Source of the DNA: CAG-103 sp963627135
Lineage (GTDB): Bacteria > Bacillota > Clostridia > Oscillospirales > Oscillospiraceae
NCBI GenBank assembly: GCA_963627135.1
Contig: CAVFZY010000033.1
Coordinates: 1 to 53,603 of the forward strand
Direction: 5' to 3'
DNA: 53,603 bases
A model generated the notes under the pieces. The model worked only from the letters and a program-made list of their open reading frames with translations, was not told where the DNA came from and ran no database searches. Below are positions 34,356 through 41,142 of this stretch, piece by piece. The position numbers and the translations under genes are program-made. Positions within the stretch are counted from its first letter, which is position 1. Each line of letters starts with the position of its first letter.

Positions 34356-35077
34356 ATCCGTTCCTCCGGTGCGGCGCACAGATCGAGCACAATCTTCTGC
34401 GCCAGCAGCAATCCCGCGCTGGCCGGCACCCACGGCAACGAGCCGGGCACGCTCCGGCGGCCCGGCGGCGGGGCGCAGAGCGTCTCCGGCGTCATGGCGG
34501 GCTCGGGGCTGAATACGACCGCGTGGTGCGTGATGCCGGCGCTGCGCAGCTCGCGGCGCATGACGCGCGCGAACGGGCAGCCGCTCGTTTGGCTGATGTC
34601 GCAGAGCTCGAACCGGCTCGCATCCAGCTTGTTCCCGGTGCCGAGCGCCGACACGATGGGGATGCCGTGCGCGTGCGCGGTGCGGATCAGGTCCACCTTG
34701 CAGGACACAAGGTCGATGCAGTCGGCAATGTAATCATACTCTGTGTCGAAAAACCGCTCCCGCGTGGCTGCCTCGTAGCGCTCGGTGCGCGCATCGACGG
34801 CAATGCCGGGGTCAATATCGTGCACGCGCGCGGCCATGACGGCCGCCTTCGGCTGGCCGATCGTGGAGTGCAGCGCGCAGCACTGACGGTTAAGGTTACT
34901 CTCGCTGACGGTGTCCTCGTCCACGAGCGTGAGCGCGCCGACGCCGGCACGGGCCAGAGCCTCGGCGCACCAGCTGCCCACGCCGCCGAGGCCGAGCACC
35001 GCCACGCGGCTGCCCCGCAGACGCGCGAGCGCAGCCTCGCCGAGGAGCATCTGCGTGCGGATGGTCTGCTCGGTCAT
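34352..35077 (-). CDS. tcdA: tRNA threonylcarbamoyladenosine dehydratase
   Basis: 241 residues of the E1/ThiF/MoeB fold. Converts t6A37 of tRNA to its cyclic form using ATP. Seen: nucleotide loop VAVLGLGGVGSWCAEALARAG; VDEDTVSESNLNRQ; and DCIDLVSCKVDLI. The FSPEPA segment and the C-terminal GSLPWVPASAGLLLA are typical of TcdA/YgdL. Middle gene of a three-gene overlapping operon. Confidence 0.9.
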   Translation of the reverse strand: MTEQTIRTQMLLGEAALARLRGSRVAVLGLGGVGSWCAEALARAGVGALTLVDEDTVSESNLNRQCCALHSTIGQPKAAVMAARVHDIDPGIAVDARTERYEAATRERFFDTEYDYIADCIDLVSCKVDLIRTAHAHGIPIVSALGTGNKLDASRFELCDISQTSGCPFARVMRRELRSAGITHHAVVFSPEPAMTPETLCAPPPGRRSVPGSLPWVPASAGLLLAQKIVLDLCAAPEERI

Positions 35078-35235
35078 AGCGCGCCCTCCCGCTCGAAGGT
35101 CACGACGAAGTCCGTGCCGTCATAGCCCGCCTCGGCGACCTCCCAGCCGGCTTTCTCCTCGGTTTCGAGCGCGTCGGCAAGCGCGCGCGCATCGAGCACG
35201 GTCGTGTCATAGCGCTGTGTTTTTGTTCTGGTCAT
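35074..35235 (-). CDS. 53-residue hypothetical protein upstream of tcdA
   Basis: Start ATG has GGAGGG six bases upstream; its stop overlaps the tcdA start (ATGA). Composition suggests one helix (RALADALETEEKAGWEVAEAG) followed by a β pair (GTDFVVTFERE). Similar short proteins with GWEV-type segments are common, but I do not recognise a defined family. Translational coupling to tcdA is the only functional clue. Confidence 0.65.
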   Translation of the reverse strand: MTRTKTQRYDTTVLDARALADALETEEKAGWEVAEAGYDGTDFVVTFEREGAL

Positions 35236-35251
35236 GGTGATCCCTCCGTGG

Positions 35252-35285
35252 TGAAGAAACAGAGCCGCCCGCCGGGCGGCTCTGT
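35252..35285 (-). terminator. Terminator after the parvulin foldase gene
   Basis: 12-bp stem ACAGAGCCGCCC / GGGCGGCTCTGT with loop GCC; minus-strand tail TTCTTC. Confidence 0.75.
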
Positions 35286-35306
35286 CATGTGTCTCGCGTG
35301 TCTGAT

Positions 35307-36878
35307 TTATCCAACGTACTTCATGCCCTTGAGCTCGGTGCTGGTCCAGTCGTCGAAGAATGTGCTCTCCCACTCGTTGAAGTCCGCCGTGCGCAGCGCC
35401 TGATCGCCGAGGTAATCGCAGTAGCGCTCGCCCTGGCCGACATAGTACACGAGGTGGTAGCCGCAGTAGGAATCGCTCTCGTTAAAGACAATGCCCACAT
35501 CACCCGGCTTGCGCGCGGGGTCAAAGCAGAAATCATTGAACTCCTGCACCATCTGGCCCTTGTAGACGTTCTCGTACAAGCCGCCCGTGGTGTTCGAGCC
35601 GCTGTCCTGGCTGAAGGAATTGGCCAGCTGCGCAAAGTCGTCCTCTGTCTGGTCGCTCTGCGTCCAGCGCTCGTAGACATCGTCGATCGCATCCTTAGCC
35701 TTCTTCTTATCGTCATCGGAATACGTACCGTCGCCGTCGCTGTCCTCCGCCTTGATGAGGATGTGGCGGACGTTGACGGTGTTGTACGTATTGTCGTCGC
35801 GGCTCTCAAAGAGCACAACGTAGTAGCCGCTGTTTTCCTGCTCCACGACAGTCACGTCATTAGCGACGCGATCGGCACTGTAGAGCCAGTCGGCGTACAC
35901 GGCGGAGCTGAAGCCCGAGCCCTTGGTGTCGGCATTGTCCGTAACGCTCGGCGCGGTGGTCGTGCCGTCCTCGGACTCCTCGGCGGGAACGTTGGCCGTG
36001 ACGGCAGCAGTGAAGCTCTCCGCGTCATGCGTGGCGGCGGCGATCTTTTCGGCCGTGGCCTTGGCGGCCGCCATCGTGGCGTCCGTGGTCGCGGAAGAAG
36101 TGTTGCCGTCATCATCCGTAGTGTCTTCCGTGTCGGCCTGGACGAAGTAGTACTGATAGCTGAACACGTCGTAGCTGTCCTTGTTCTCGGCGTAGCTGGC
36201 CGCGATCTCCTCCGACGTGTAGGTGTAGCTGTCATACTGCTGCTGCGAATATTTCGTAGCAAGCTGGCTCAGCTCGAGCATGTGGCGCGCGACCTTCTTG
36301 GTCACGCCGTTGCCGTAGGCCGCCTGGAGATACTTGCTGACGGAACTGTAGTTATACTGCTTGGCAGCGAGCTCGATATAGGAAAACTGCTCATCGACCT
36401 CCTTCTGATCGTCCTCATCGAGCGAGATGCCGGCCTTCTCGGCGGCATCGCACAGCGCTGTGACCTGCACGAGATTCTGCTTGGCAGCATCCTTGAAATA
36501 ATCGTCCCAGGTGTCATAGTCATCGCTGATGCCGCACTCCTGCTCGTCGAGCGCTGTACTGGTATCGAGTCCGATATAGGTCAGGTAGCTGCTGTACTGG
36601 TTGCAGAACGAGAGGTAAGCCGTGCGGTAGGCGTAATTGACCTCAGCCGAGGAATACTTCACATCGCCGACCTGCAGCGCGGGCCGCGCGGTGTAAAAGA
36701 GACTGGAGTTGCCGATCAGAATGGCGGCAGCGAGCAGCACGACGATGATCGAGCCGACCGTCCACTTGATCTTGCTTTGCTTGCGCTCTTTGGCTTCCTT
36801 CTGTGAGGCGACCTGGCGGCGCTCCGTGCCCAGCGCACGCTCGTCTACGCGGCGCTTCTTGTCCTGGGATGCACTCAT
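35307..36878 (-). CDS. Membrane-anchored parvulin-type peptidyl-prolyl isomerase (foldase)
   Basis: 523 residues. Cytoplasmic charged N-terminus (about 1-38), one membrane helix (VGSIIVVLLAAAILIG), then a large extracytoplasmic part: SurA/PrsA-like helical chaperone region (about 70-230), and a parvulin domain marked by VRHILIKAED, GGLYENVYKGQMVQEFNDF and GYHLVYYVG. An insert rich in Asp/Thr/Ser lies within the parvulin segment. Expected role: folding of exported proteins. Unlike PrsA it is helix-anchored, not a lipoprotein. Confidence 0.9.
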   Translation of the reverse strand: MSASQDKKRRVDERALGTERRQVASQKEAKERKQSKIKWTVGSIIVVLLAAAILIGNSSLFYTARPALQVGDVKYSSAEVNYAYRTAYLSFCNQYSSYLTYIGLDTSTALDEQECGISDDYDTWDDYFKDAAKQNLVQVTALCDAAEKAGISLDEDDQKEVDEQFSYIELAAKQYNYSSVSKYLQAAYGNGVTKKVARHMLELSQLATKYSQQQYDSYTYTSEEIAASYAENKDSYDVFSYQYYFVQADTEDTTDDDGNTSSATTDATMAAAKATAEKIAAATHDAESFTAAVTANVPAEESEDGTTTAPSVTDNADTKGSGFSSAVYADWLYSADRVANDVTVVEQENSGYYVVLFESRDDNTYNTVNVRHILIKAEDSDGDGTYSDDDKKKAKDAIDDVYERWTQSDQTEDDFAQLANSFSQDSGSNTTGGLYENVYKGQMVQEFNDFCFDPARKPGDVGIVFNESDSYCGYHLVYYVGQGERYCDYLGDQALRTADFNEWESTFFDDWTSTELKGMKYVG

Positions 36879-36951
36879 TCGTGATTCACCTTATCCTTTG
36901 AAAATAGTGTTGCCCGCGGAGACAGGCTCCGCTTACGGAAAATATGCATAG

Positions 36952-36980
36952 ATTATAGCGCAAACGGCCGACGGTTTCAA
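36952..36980 (-). promoter_or_regulatory. Sigma-A promoter of the foldase gene
   Basis: Minus strand TTGAAA, 17-base spacer, consensus TATAAT. The leader contains a CGGAG/CTCCG hairpin. Confidence 0.82.
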
Positions 36981-37073
36981 GTTCTTTCTAGTTCCACGGC
37001 GCCGGTTCGTGCATTTTTTCGCACCAATGCGCATAGAATGGCCGTATGCGAATCATCCGGGAGGTGAAAACAC

Positions 37074-37136
37074 ATGGGCCAGGACCTCGACGACTGGATC
37101 TTCGGCGGCCAGAGCGCCGCCCCGAGCGACCGCTGA
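37074..37136 (+). CDS. 20-residue small ORF with a strong ribosome site
   Basis: GGGAGGTG lies about eight bases before the ATG. The peptide begins MGQDLDDWIFGGQ and ends in Ala/Pro/Ser with a final Asp-Arg; it is acidic and has no membrane segment. No upstream promoter is clear, although TAGAAT sits 35 bases before the start. It is the only translatable feature before the candidate RNA locus. Whether it is a functional peptide, a leader or chance is unknown. Confidence 0.45.
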   Translation: MGQDLDDWIFGGQSAAPSDR

Positions 37137-37208
37137 ACCGAAGCTGCTGCCGCTGTGCGCTGACGGACACGCACGGCGGTTTTCCTTTTGCGCGCAGCGC
37201 GAAGGATT

Positions 37209-37239
37209 TGCCAGCGCCCCGCATACAGGGGCGTTGGCA
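37209..37239. other. Stable intergenic hairpin
   Basis: 12-bp stem TGCCAGCGCCCC / GGGGCGTTGGCA (one G-U) with loop GCATACA. No U-tract in either direction, so it is not a simple terminator. It lies between the small ORF and the RNA promoter. Confidence 0.5.
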
Positions 37240-37301
37240 CGAGGCAGTGAAAAATTCGGCGTTTTGCTGAACATCTTGCTCTATTTTTGTTTAATAAATG
37301 A

Positions 37302-37330
37302 TTGACAAAAAGGAGGTGAACTGCTATACT
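37302..37330 (+). promoter_or_regulatory. Near-consensus sigma-A promoter of the candidate RNA
   Basis: TTGACA, 17-base spacer, TATACT; one base from full consensus. The upstream 40 bases are AT-rich, like an UP element. Transcription should start near 37337. Confidence 0.88.
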
Positions 37331-37336
37331 GTAGCC

Positions 37337-37646
37337 AGAACCAAAGGAGAGCAGCAGCCCCTCGCGAGGGGCAGCGCCTTTAGAATACAGGTTCAGCGCA
37401 ATCGATGGAGGTGAGTCCAATGTACTGAATCGTCCGGAAGCAGACAGGGTTCTGTAACTCCGGAGACGGCACGCAGTGGTGCGGAATCTTGCAAACGCAT
37501 GTCCCTTCACAGCGGTCGGAGTCCGCGTGCAACGCAAAGGCCTCTGCACACGGCGGGAAAAGAAAACAAAAGGAGGTTCGGGTGATGGAACCGAACACGG
37601 CAGGATAGCCCCTTGTTCCGATGTTGGAGCAAGGGGCTATCTTTTT
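37337..37646 (+). ncRNA. Candidate structured non-coding RNA, about 310 nt
   Basis: A strong promoter and a strong terminator bound a transcript with no normal gene. Seen inside: hairpin GCCCCTCG/CGAGGGGC (37357-37372); nested hairpin TCCGG/CCGGA with inner ACAG/CTGT (37433-37464); CGCA-GTGG-TGCG (37472-37483); TTGCA..CGC/GCG-TGCAA (37489-37532); GTTCGG/CCGAAC (37576-37596). Two ribosome-site/start pairs each open a tiny ORF: AUG-UAC-UGA at 37420 and a 7-codon ORF at 37585 (MEPNTAG). It lacks the core motifs of tmRNA, RNase P, SRP RNA and T-boxes. I do not recognise the class; it may be one of the larger clostridial RNA families or new. Confidence 0.65.
37604..37646 (+). terminator. Terminator of the candidate RNA
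   Basis: 16-bp stem GATAGCCCCTTGTTCC / GGAGCAAGGGGCTATC (one G-U), loop GATGTT, then TTTTT. Its 3' arm and U-tract can instead pair with a downstream copy to form 37636-37668. Confidence 0.9.
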
Positions 37647-37679
37647 GTCTGAAAGACAAAAAGATAGCCAAATCCATTA

Positions 37680-37717
37680 CGAGGCGGGCCTTGCCCCCTC
37701 GTGCTCCCCTGCTGCTC
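37680..37717. repeat. Interspersed intergenic repeat, copy A
   Basis: About 38 bases beginning CGAGGCGGGC, with CCCCCTCG and ending GCTGCTC; near-identical to copy B at 48.2 kb. It has partial dyad symmetry (CGAGG.../...CCTCG). Confidence 0.7.
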
Positions 37718-37801
37718 AGATACTTTATGGAATGTAAGACAGCAGGAAGCGCACCGGCCGCACTGTCGAAAGCACCGGAGAGAAGTGCAGCCTTTCCACC
37801 T

Positions 37802-38058
37802 CATCCGTCGCGGTGCACAGCACCGCGCCACCTTCCCCTCAAGGGGAAGGCTTTTTCACCATGTCCAATTTATTTACATAATACAAGTTTACATAAGTTA
37901 TGATATGCGATAACAAAACAAACACGGCATCCGTCGCGGCGCACAGCGCCGCGCCACCTTCTCCTTGAAGAGGATGAGAAGGCTTTGTCACTGCATCCGG
38001 CTTATTTACATAATTTTAGTTTACATAATGTTTGATATGCATTGGCGAAACAAACACC
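37802..38058. repeat. Two tandem ~126-130 bp units with paired TTTACATAA boxes
   Basis: Unit 1 (37802-37927) and unit 2 (37928-38058) both start CATCCGTCGCGG, contain a palindrome GCGGYGC-ACA-GCRCCGC and CCACCTTC, then two TTTACATAA boxes 15 bases apart (37873/37888 and 38005/38020), then TGATATGC and ACAAACAC. A third, decayed unit follows to 38150 with boxes at 38128 and 38142 (14 apart). The first half resembles palindromic intergenic repeats I associate with gut clostridia; the paired boxes are unexplained. No gene is supportable from 37.65 to 38.15 kb. Confidence 0.8.
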
Positions 38059-38127
38059 TTATCCTTCTAAAAGCACAGTATCGCACATTTTTCCTCAAGA
38101 GGTTGTTTTGTTATAGCGTCCTAATAG

Positions 38128-38150
38128 TTTACATAATTAAGTTTACATAA
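38128..38150. repeat. Third pair of TTTACATAA boxes
   Basis: Two exact 9-mers 14 bases apart; the second abuts the stop codon of the LspA-like gene. The rest of this third unit (38059-38127) has lost most similarity. Confidence 0.65.
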
Positions 38151-38612
38151 TTATAACCCTTCGCACAGCAACGCGATCACCGCCGTGATGCAGCCGGTCA
38201 GGACGCTCAGGTCGGCCGCGTTCCAGATGATGCGCCGGAACAACGGAATGACCGCCCGCAGCAGGTACACATAGTCCGTGACCGATCCGCGCGCCCAGCG
38301 CTCGATGAGATTGGCCAGCGCGCCGCCGAGCATCAGGCCCATGCCGATCTGCAGCGCCGTACCGCTCCGGCGGCAGACGCACACGGCCGCTATGGCCGCG
38401 AGCGCGGCGGCGGACACGGTCTGCAGCGCAGCGGCCGCTTTTGGCTTTTGCGAGAGCTTGCTGCACAGCAGGCCCCGGTTGTGCGCCCGGCGCAGCTGCA
38501 CGCGCTGCCCGATGCGCAGCGGGAAAGTCTCGGCCGGCAGGGCGTTGATCCGCCGGCGGATGACCGCCTCGGCCGCCAGCACCGCCGCCGCCGGCAACAC
38601 GGTTTTCCACAT
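38151..38612 (-). CDS. LspA-like signal peptidase II family protein
   Basis: 153 residues with four predicted membrane helices. Lipoprotein signal peptidases keep an HN.G motif, an N-x2-DR motif, a G-x-V-x-D aspartate and an N-x-AD aspartate. Here: AHNRGL (44-49), GGALANLIERW (97-106), GSVTDYV with D113, and WNAADLSVLTG with D134. Both catalytic Asp are present, but NLIDR is NLIER. The start has GGAGGTG six bases upstream. Sequence is divergent from typical LspA, so it may be a second, specialised copy. Activity is plausible but not certain. Confidence 0.75.
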   Translation of the reverse strand: MWKTVLPAAAVLAAEAVIRRRINALPAETFPLRIGQRVQLRRAHNRGLLCSKLSQKPKAAAALQTVSAAALAAIAAVCVCRRSGTALQIGMGLMLGGALANLIERWARGSVTDYVYLLRAVIPLFRRIIWNAADLSVLTGCITAVIALLCEGL

Positions 38613-38808
38613 GGGACTCACCTCCTTCAGGTCAGAGATATCTGCGCGCATTGTAGCACAAATGCGCCTGTGTGAAAAGGTTCACAGGAAAAGTTTCCGT
38701 TTTGGGGTTTACAGGCGCGGCGGGATGGTGTAAGGTGTTTTCAGAGAAATGTAGTATAGATACGGATCAAGGTCGAGAAATTTTAGTCAAAAAGGAGAAC
38801 CTGACAAC

Positions 38809-40578
38809 ATGGAACTGACGCAAAACCCGTCCGTACTGGAGCTGGTGCGGAAAACCGCCGAACTCACGACCCCGAAAGAGATCGTCTGGATCGACGGCTC
38901 GGAGGCCCAGCTCGAATCCCTGCGCAAGATCGCCGTGGAAACCGGCGAGCTTATCAAACTCAATGAAGAAAAACTGCCCGGCTGCTATCTCAACCGCAGC
39001 GACGTCAACGACGTGGCGCGTGTCGAGGGCCGGACATTTATCTGCTCAAAAACCCGCGAAGAGGCCGGCCCCACGAACAACTGGATGGACCCGGACGAGA
39101 TGAAGGCCAAGCTGCACGAGATTTTGCGCTGCGCCATGGCCGGCCGCACGATGTATGTCATCCCCTACGCCATGGGCGTGATCGGCTCCCCGTTTGCCAA
39201 GTACGGCATCGAGGTCACGGACTCGATCTACGTCGTGCTGAATATGGCCATTATGACGCGTATCGGCACAAAGGTGCTCGACGCGCTCGGCGACAGCGAC
39301 GATGTCATCCTCGGCGTACACTCCAAGGTCACGCTCGACCCCGACAACCGCTACATCGTCCACTTCCCGGAGGAGAACAAGATCATCTCCGTCAACTCCA
39401 ACTACGGCGGCAACGTGCTGCAGGGCAAAAAGTGCTTCTCGCTGCGTATCGCCTCTGTGCTCGGCCGCCGTGAGGGATGGCTGGCTGAGCACATGCTCAT
39501 CCTCGGCATCCAGAACCCCAAGGGCGAAGTTCGCTATGTGACGGGCGCGTTCCCGTCTGCGTGCGGCAAGACAAACCTCGCCATGCTCATCCCGCCCGAG
39601 GGCTACCGCAAAAACGGCTGGAAGTGCTGGACCGTCGGCGACGACATCGCCTGGCTGCGTGTCGGCCCGGACGGTCGCCTCTGGGCCGTGAACCCCGAAA
39701 ATGGCTTCTTCGGCGTCGCCCCCGGCACGAGCCAGAAATCCAACCCGAACGCGCTCGCATCCACGAGCAGGAACACCATCTTTACGAACGTCGTGCTCAA
39801 CGAGGATGACATGACCGTCTGGTGGGAGGGCATGACCAAGCAGCCGCCCAAAGGCCACCTGCGCAACTGGAAGGGCGAAGCGTGGGACGGCAGCGACGGC
39901 ACGCGCGGCGCGCACCCGAACAGCCGCTTCACCGCTCCGGCGGAGAACTGCCCGTGCATCAGCGAGGAGTTTTTCAAGGGCACCGGCGTACCGATCAGCG
40001 CGATCATCTTCGGCGGCCGCCGCGCAAAGACCGCCCCGCTGGTCTACCAGTCCCGCGACTGGGCGCACGGCGTGTTCGTCGGCGCGACGATGGCGTCCGA
40101 GACGACGGCCGCCGCGACCGGCGCCGTCGGCGTCGTGCGCCGCGACCCGATGGCCATGCGCCCGTTCTGCGGCTACAACATGGCCGACTACTGGCAGCAC
40201 TGGCTCGACATGGGCGAGAAGCTGCCGAACGCGCCGAAGATCTTCAACGTCAACTGGTTCCGCACAGACGACAACGGCCGCTTCCTGTGGCCCGGCTTCG
40301 GTGACAACCTGCGCGTGCTCGAGTGGATCCTCAAGCGCTGCTTCGACGAAGTGGGCGCGGACGAGACCATCATCGGCTACGAGCCGAAGCCCGAGGACAT
40401 CAACCTCGACGGCAGCGGCGTGATGGTCGAGACGCTCAAGGAGCTGCTGATGCTCGACGCCGAGAGCTGGCGCGAAAACTGCGCGGGCATCCGCGAATAC
40501 TTTGAGCAGTTCGGCGACAAGCTGCCGCACGAGCTGCGTGAGGAGCTCGAGGCGCTGGAAAAAGCGTTCGCCGAGTAA
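38809..40578 (+). CDS. pckG: Phosphoenolpyruvate carboxykinase (GTP)
   Basis: 589 residues, full length. Interconverts oxaloacetate and PEP with GTP/GDP; in anaerobes it often runs towards oxaloacetate. Seen: kinase-1a (P-loop) FPSACGKTNLAML near 248-260, the metal-binding VGDDIAWL, ENGFFGVAPGTS, and the specificity region AAATGAVGVVRRDPMAMRPFCGYN, all typical of the GTP form. AAAGGAGAA precedes the ATG. A weak TTTACA-17-TAAGGT lies upstream as a possible promoter. Confidence 0.97.
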   Translation: MELTQNPSVLELVRKTAELTTPKEIVWIDGSEAQLESLRKIAVETGELIKLNEEKLPGCYLNRSDVNDVARVEGRTFICSKTREEAGPTNNWMDPDEMKAKLHEILRCAMAGRTMYVIPYAMGVIGSPFAKYGIEVTDSIYVVLNMAIMTRIGTKVLDALGDSDDVILGVHSKVTLDPDNRYIVHFPEENKIISVNSNYGGNVLQGKKCFSLRIASVLGRREGWLAEHMLILGIQNPKGEVRYVTGAFPSACGKTNLAMLIPPEGYRKNGWKCWTVGDDIAWLRVGPDGRLWAVNPENGFFGVAPGTSQKSNPNALASTSRNTIFTNVVLNEDDMTVWWEGMTKQPPKGHLRNWKGEAWDGSDGTRGAHPNSRFTAPAENCPCISEEFFKGTGVPISAIIFGGRRAKTAPLVYQSRDWAHGVFVGATMASETTAAATGAVGVVRRDPMAMRPFCGYNMADYWQHWLDMGEKLPNAPKIFNVNWFRTDDNGRFLWPGFGDNLRVLEWILKRCFDEVGADETIIGYEPKPEDINLDGSGVMVETLKELLMLDAESWRENCAGIREYFEQFGDKLPHELREELEALEKAFAE

Positions 40579-40588
40579 CCCATACATA

Positions 40589-40626
40589 AAAAGATCCCGC
40601 TGTCCGATTGGACAGCGGGATCTTTT
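40589..40626. terminator. Bidirectional terminator between pckG and the small exporter gene
   Basis: Perfect 17-bp stem AAAAGATCCCGCTGTCC and complement, loop GATT. Confidence 0.93.
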
Positions 40627-40633
40627 GCACGGG

Positions 40634-41110
40634 TCAAAACAGCAGCGATGCCGCGCCATATGTCACAACGGCAACGATGATACCGGCCGCGACGACGCCG
40701 AGCGCGATCGGCGGAAAGGCCTCCTTTACGCGCATATCCAGCATGGCCGCGATAAGCGAGCCCGTCCATGCGCCGGTGCCCGGCAGCGGGATGGCCACAA
40801 AAATGAACAAGCCCCAGAAGCGCGCGCGGCGCACGGTGTCCGACTTTTTGAGCGCGCGCTCCTCCATGCGCGTAACAAAGCCGTTGAGCCGCTCACTCTT
40901 CGTGCGCAGCCAGGCAAAGATCTTGCGGATGAAGAGCACGATGAACGGCACCGGCACAAGGTTGCCGAGGATGGACGCCGCGATGGCGATGCGGTAATCC
41001 AGGCCGTGCGCCACGCCGATCGGGATCGCGCCGCGCAGCTCAAGCACCGGCACCATGGAGATGAGGAAAGTCATGATGATCTTTCCAAACAGGCTGTTCC
41101 AAATCTTCAA
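40634..41110 (-). CDS. Small multidrug-export-type membrane protein (COG2426 family)
   Basis: 158 residues with TTG start preceded by GGAGG eight bases upstream; an in-frame TTG 15 bases earlier overlaps that ribosome site. Membrane helices near 10-30, 40-62, 95-115, 130-155. Signature lines: ISMVPVLELRGAIPIG and FVAIPLPGTGAWTGSLIAA, characteristic of the Sm_multidrug_ex family. The family name reflects early annotation; transport function is not well proven. Confidence 0.85.
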   Translation of the reverse strand: MKIWNSLFGKIIMTFLISMVPVLELRGAIPIGVAHGLDYRIAIAASILGNLVPVPFIVLFIRKIFAWLRTKSERLNGFVTRMEERALKKSDTVRRARFWGLFIFVAIPLPGTGAWTGSLIAAMLDMRVKEAFPPIALGVVAAGIIVAVVTYGAASLLF

Positions 41111-41142
41111 ATTAAAATCCTCCAAATAGTTGCGTCAGAACA

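Noticed and set aside
37431..37452. SRP RNA resemblance (CCGGAAGCAG)
   Set aside because: The longer conserved SRP tip GGAAGGAAGCAG and its partner loop are absent.
37576..37600. Possible T-box core (GATGGAACCGAAC) in the candidate RNA
   Set aside because: It lacks the GTGGAACCGCG core, stem I landmarks and any downstream synthetase gene; the match is fortuitous.
37802..38150. CRISPR array
   Set aside because: Units are about 130 bp with conserved interiors, no short identical repeats with unique spacers, and no cas genes.
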